Source: Ovis canadensis (taxonomy: Eukaryota > Chordata > Mammalia > Artiodactyla > Bovidae). From it: a DNA stretch of 64,000 nt. Location: NCBI RefSeq assembly GCF_042477335.2, contig NC_091727.1, forward strand, positions 141,734,501 through 141,798,500. Direction: 5' to 3'. The translations under genes and the position numbers were made by a program. Under the pieces are notes generated by a model. That model had not been told where the DNA came from. It did not search any database and was given only the letters and a program-made list of their open reading frames with translations. This document shows positions 59,840 to 64,000 of this stretch, in pieces; positions within the stretch are counted from its first letter, which is position 1; every line of letters begins with the position of its first letter.

Positions 59840-61339
59840 AGTCAATTCAGACCCAATGAAAATATAACTTAGCCATTACCCTAAGAATAACAACAAACTC
59901 TTGAAGTGGGGCTTTCATATCTTATGTTTTTAGGTAGTATCTAAATGTATACATATAAATAAACACATATATTGCTGTCTGAGGGTTAATTGGGTCATTG
60001 TGATCAAAAACAGTTGTTTTGACATAACTGCCAAATAATTGCATAACCTAATTTCTAACAACTAAAATAACATCCTGGCACTAAGCATGAACGGCATCCC
60101 CCATTAAAAAATAACAAATATATGCTAATTTGCTGAGCTTATATAATATACTGTAATCTGAACCAATCCATACTTTTTTTCTACTGAGATTTTTAACCTA
60201 AATCAACAAATGCACCAGCTGGAACTGGAAAAAAATTATATAGCTTCTAAAAATGAAATATCAATGCAGGGCAAAACTGAAATATCAAAACATCTGCTAC
60301 ACTGATTCTGAATTGGTTGAAACTTTAGTTTAACTTTTTAGTTCAAACAAACAAATGTGGGTATAGCTATTTTTTGTCTGGTTCGATAGACAAGTTAATT
60401 CTCAGAGGGACCAGGGACAAAAGCTCTTAATCAAAAATCACTTAGTTTCATCAAGTTAACTCTGGTAAATTAAAGCTGATTCCTCCTGAACATTTTGTGT
60501 TGGAACAATCTGTATATTGGTCCTTGGTGTTGAATATATACAGACAGACATTCATGATTTCAAATATTACAAAATACCAATTATTTTTTGCATTTTTTAT
60601 TACTCTACCTAGGAATTCTCTTTTACTTTGTGGCAATACAACATGCCTGGTTTTATAGATTTTTCTAAAAAGCATTATGTGGAACAGTATTTCAATTAAT
60701 TCGGTTGGTTGATCTGGAATTTTTAAACTGCAGTTTGGTATTTGGTATAACTTTTAATACCAAAGGGCAGTAAGCATCAAAATCTCCATTGCAAGCCTAT
60801 TCTGGGGTGTGTATGTACAACACCTGATTTCGGTACAGCTATTTCAACTTTTCAAAGCAGTTTCACATCTATTATTCCATTTAATCTCCATCTCCATATA
60901 CTTAACAAAGTGTAATTATTACACATTATATATTTGAAATTCTTCCACCATCAAAGTGATAGCACTTGCTTAGATATTTAAATAAACATTTCCTACTAAA
61001 AATGAAATAATTATCTCATGTTTTCTTTATGTTGTCTCCTCCTGTTTCTTTCTCTTATTCATGATGGTGTATCTGCTCCTGAGCTTTGCTTCTGTGTTAT
61101 TATGCAATATTTGTTTTTAAGTTCCTACTTTGTGCAAGAGGTATAGTTTGCTTTTACTATAGAGCTATCTAGCTTACTACAGGTTAAGGAAAAAACAAGA
61201 GCACAATATATTGGCCTCAGGATATTTGTATTCTAATAAGAATCTAAAGACATTATGATTCTTACTAAGTAAAATTGACTTCTTCCTTACCTTTTAAATT
61301 TAGTCTCACCAGAATCTTGATTTCATGTCTGTCTTTCCT
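59840..61339. other. Intergenic, no gene seen
   Basis: AT-rich single-copy-like DNA. Confidence 0.4.
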
Positions 61340-61445
61340 TCTTGACAATGAATTACCTGAAGGCAGAGATTGAGTCTCATCGATTTTTGATTCCTAGCAT
61401 GAAGCTCAGTGTTACTCATGTACTAGATGTTTGCTGTTTCATGTC
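61340..61445 (+). mobile_element. L2-like 3'-end fragment
   Basis: acctgaaggcagagattgagtctcatcg ... attcctagcatgaagctcagtg resembles the conserved L2 3' end. Confidence 0.55.
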
Positions 61446-62504
61446 ACTCCGTTTTAAATTCTTTAATTTCTCATTGACTTAAAGATAGAATTCAATCCCT
61501 CAGCATATAAGCTAGGGCCTTTGTAATTTCAACCACTAGTCACATGTATTGAGCACTTGAAATATGGCTAGTGTGAACTGAGATGTGCTGTAAAATACAC
61601 ATTAGATTCCAATGAATCAGTACCAAAACTATGCTGTAAAAGGTCTCATGAATAATTACGTTGAAATGAAATTCTGTTGGTATTAAATACAATTTATTAT
61701 TAAAATAAATTTAATTATTTTTTTGCTTTTAGAAATACAATTAGAAAAATTTAAATTACATATGCAGCTTACCTGTGATACTGGCCAACATATTCAAGTC
61801 CCTGCCCATCTCCTTTCCATTATTTTCCACATGAACTTTGTTTCTACCTTTAAAAAGTTTTTTTGCCCTCTTCCAAAAGTGTGTGCTAAGTTCTTGCTTT
61901 GATTCCTTTGCATGTCTGCTTGGTATTCTCTCTCATTTTAGCACATTGGCAAAGGCCTACCCACTGCACTCCACCTTGGACCACTCTGAAGACCTCTTTT
62001 AGATGCCCTGTGTCTGTAATACCACATCATCCTTCACAAAGCCTTATCTAGAACTTAACCATCCTGTACTGTGTTTCTTGCTTACTTCTGCCTCTTTTAA
62101 GCCAGGGGCTGCTTCTCTGAATCTCCTGCTTTGAACATCTTTTTGACTTAGAATAATTCTTAATGTTTGTTGAATAAATGAAAAAAAATACCTGGTTGAA
62201 TATCAAATCTAAAGAGAAACTATAAGGTCTGAATGTAGATGATACCTCTTACCCCAACCAACCACCCTAGACAAAAAAAAAAAAAAAAACAGACCCCCAC
62301 ATTCCCCCCACTTCAAATGCTGGGGAGAAAAAAAAAACAGGAAACAAGCCAGGATAAAGTTGAATATAAATCCAGTAAACATTTATTTTTGAGAAAACAT
62401 TAACTTTCATAAAATAGAAGTCTCAAATCCTTGTGTTATCTTCTTATTGCTACACTGTGAAAAGTTTATGGGGGGAAAAACATTAGTTCTTTTTTTGTAT
62501 TTTT
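61446..62504. other. Intergenic with old repeat pieces
   Basis: About 61540-61600 (attgagcacttgaaatatggctagtg) is old dispersed repeat text. About 62075-62180 ends atgtttgttgaataaatgaa, L2-like. An A18 run lies near 62273-62290. No gene is seen. Confidence 0.45.
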
Positions 62505-62884
62505 ATCTTCCTTTTTATTTATTTATTTATTTTTTTACTTTACAATATTGTATTGCTTTTGCCATACATCAACATGAATCTGCCACGGGTGTACATGTGT
62601 TCCCAATCCTGAACCCCCCTCCCATATCCCTCCCCATATCATCCCTCTGGGTCATCCCAGTGTACCAGCCCCAAGCATCCTGTATCCTGCATCGAACCTA
62701 GACTGGCGATTCATTTCTTATATGATATTATACATGTTTCAATGCCATTCTCCTAAATCATCCCACACTTTCACTCTCCCACAGAGTCCAAAAGACTGTT
62801 CTATACCTCTGTGCCTCTTTTGCTGTCTCGCATACAGGGTTATCGTTACCATCTTTCTAAATCCATATATATGCTTTAGTATAC
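62505..62884 (-). mobile_element. Young ruminant L1 3' end, interrupted by an LTR
   Basis: Reverse complement of the L1 3' end also seen at 31496-32033 (here ttgcttttgccatacatcaacatgaatctgcc, gaacccccctcccatatccctcccc). It stops at gctttagtatac where an LTR begins. Confidence 0.88.
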
Positions 62885-64000
62885 TGCCAGGAGCCTGTGT
62901 GAGGAATCCCACCTGTGACAAAGGTCATGAGGAAGGAAGCCCGACAAAACGCAAAGGTGTAATCCGGCTTTGGGGGTTCCCCCTGGGTTTTCCTGAACAT
63001 CTACCACCCCCCCCCCAAAAAAAAAAAACCCAGAGTCTGCCTGCTTTATTACTGTGCTTTCCACTCTTCAAACATTCTCTGGAAAAAAGTCAACTCAGGG
63101 CTTCCGTCTCCTGCATATGAAAGGAATGTTTCAGCTCAAACCCCTTTGATGGCTCTCTAACTTGCCTGACAGGTTCCCTGGACTTTTACAATTTATGAAT
63201 TGCCTACAGCCCCCCAACTGCAAGAGGCACAAAGCTTAAAGCATCTTAAAGATACAGAGCCTTTTCTAAAGAGCTAAAAATTGTATTGGTGACGGGTTTT
63301 CACTGTTGACTCAATGACTGCTGCCAGGCCTCCATATTCTTTATCTTTTAGGCACCTGGGAAGATATTAATCAATGTAATCAGGATGCAGAAATAGGAAT
63401 ATAGTAGTTTTGATGTTAGCAACACTAGATTTTGTATTAATTACTTTTCTCTTTGTTATAAATCACTGTACTCCTTTTACTTTTTATAAATTGTTGTATC
63501 CTTGCCATGTAAGACTGTAACTTTATTTAGTGCTTTCTGAGAGTGACACCAGACTTTGGGAAGAACAGCATTTTAAGACAAATAAGTCTTCTGGTTGACA
63601 AACTCTTATCAGAAAAGGGCCGTAAAATGTTAATTGGCCTTCTGGCTGGAAGATGAAGTAAATCACCTAAGACTTGTGTATACAACTAAGTATGCAGAGA
63701 AAAAGCAGGGTCTCAATAAGAGTCAGGGCTGCTGACACTGCATAATTTTGTATTACTCATTCATCTCTATGTACAATCAAAAAGTATAAAAAGCCTTCTG
63801 AACAATAATGGATGGACCAGTTTCTTGAACTAGTTTCTTGGAAATCTGGTTTCCCCAGTGTCTCTCTCTCTCTCTCTTTCTCTCTCTCCCTCCCTCTCCT
63901 TTTCTGACTGAATTCCCATCTGGAGTGGGGAGGCTCGCCATGTATACTAACTTGCCCTGGCTTTTAAGTCCCGTGAGAGAGGGAGCCCAAGGCGGGGCAC
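62885..64000 (+). mobile_element. ERV2/ERVK-type LTR, cut by the window end
   Basis: Starts TGCCAGGAGCCTGTGTGAGG, colinear with the LTR at 4740. A TATAAAA at 63785-63791 is followed by a CT-rich tract (63862-63899) and the ctgaattcccatctggag text shared with 6174-6194. The 3' end is outside, so it may be a solo LTR or the left end of a provirus. The six bases before it are GTATAC (62879-62884). Confidence 0.88.

Noticed and set aside
62447..63120. ORFs spanning the L1/LTR junction
   Set aside because: They cross two unrelated repeats and have no domain or host-gene similarity.
1..64000. CRISPR array, toxin-antitoxin, phage or bacterial defence system
   Set aside because: The window is vertebrate DNA. 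Direct repeats present are target-site duplications, microsatellites or dispersed retroelements, with no regular repeat-spacer pattern and no prokaryotic genes.

Overview
The window is ruminant (bovid-type) nuclear DNA. The evidence is its repeat content: at least 13 copies or fragments of the BovB (RTE) LINE, many Bov-tA and Bov-A2 SINEs, a cetartiodactyl CHR-2-type tRNA SINE, ruminant L1 (including the young 3' end with its G-rich tract), and ruminant ERV2-type LTRs. I cannot separate cattle, sheep, goat or other bovids from the sequence alone. There are no bacterial operons, CRISPR arrays or rRNA genes, and no true tRNA genes.

The only protein-coding sequence of host-gene origin is on the minus strand at 18997-19488. 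It is an intact 163-codon open reading frame for ID4 (inhibitor of DNA binding 4, an HLH protein). It has no intron where ID genes have one, and it ends in the ID4 3'UTR, an AATAAA signal and an A-rich tail. It is bracketed by a 10-bp direct repeat (18079-18088 / 19907-19916), and the 5' junction reads TTT|AAAAG, a typical L1 endonuclease site. This is therefore a full-length processed retrocopy of ID4 mRNA, not the parental locus. It carries a GC-rich, CpG-rich island into AT-rich surroundings. The frame is open, but helix 2 of the HLH has three changes at positions conserved among ID proteins, so function is uncertain.

Layout. 1-9.8 kb: BovB 3' end, SINEs, L1 3' ends, and a solo LTR at 4740-6370 with a perfect 6-bp target-site duplication. 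9.8-14.6 kb: a three-layer nest, with an L1 3' end (minus) split by an ERV LTR that retains a primer-binding-site-like tail, and the LTR itself split by a nearly full-length BovB. 14.8-18 kb: 5'-truncated BovB, L1 and Bov-tA. 18.1-19.9 kb: ID4 retrocopy. 20-29.6 kb: mostly single-copy AT-rich DNA with scattered SINEs. 29.6-36.6 kb: a BovB cluster in which one copy is flanked by unusually long direct repeats and contains a later L1 insertion. 36.6-43.3 kb: ancient LTR-like sequence, then a decayed ~5.4-kb L1 broken by three SINEs. 44-54.5 kb: further BovB copies, one carrying a solo LTR. 54.5-64 kb: SINEs, AT microsatellites, an MLT1 LTR, one more BovB 3' end, and an LTR running off the window end inside an L1.

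No genes here work together as a pathway. The biology visible is retrotransposition: L1 machinery probably made the ID4 copy and dispersed CHR-2, while BovB supplied the sequence and probably the machinery for the Bov-A and Bov-tA SINEs. I found no evidence for a new multi-gene system. The item most worth pursuing is the intact ID4 retrocopy.
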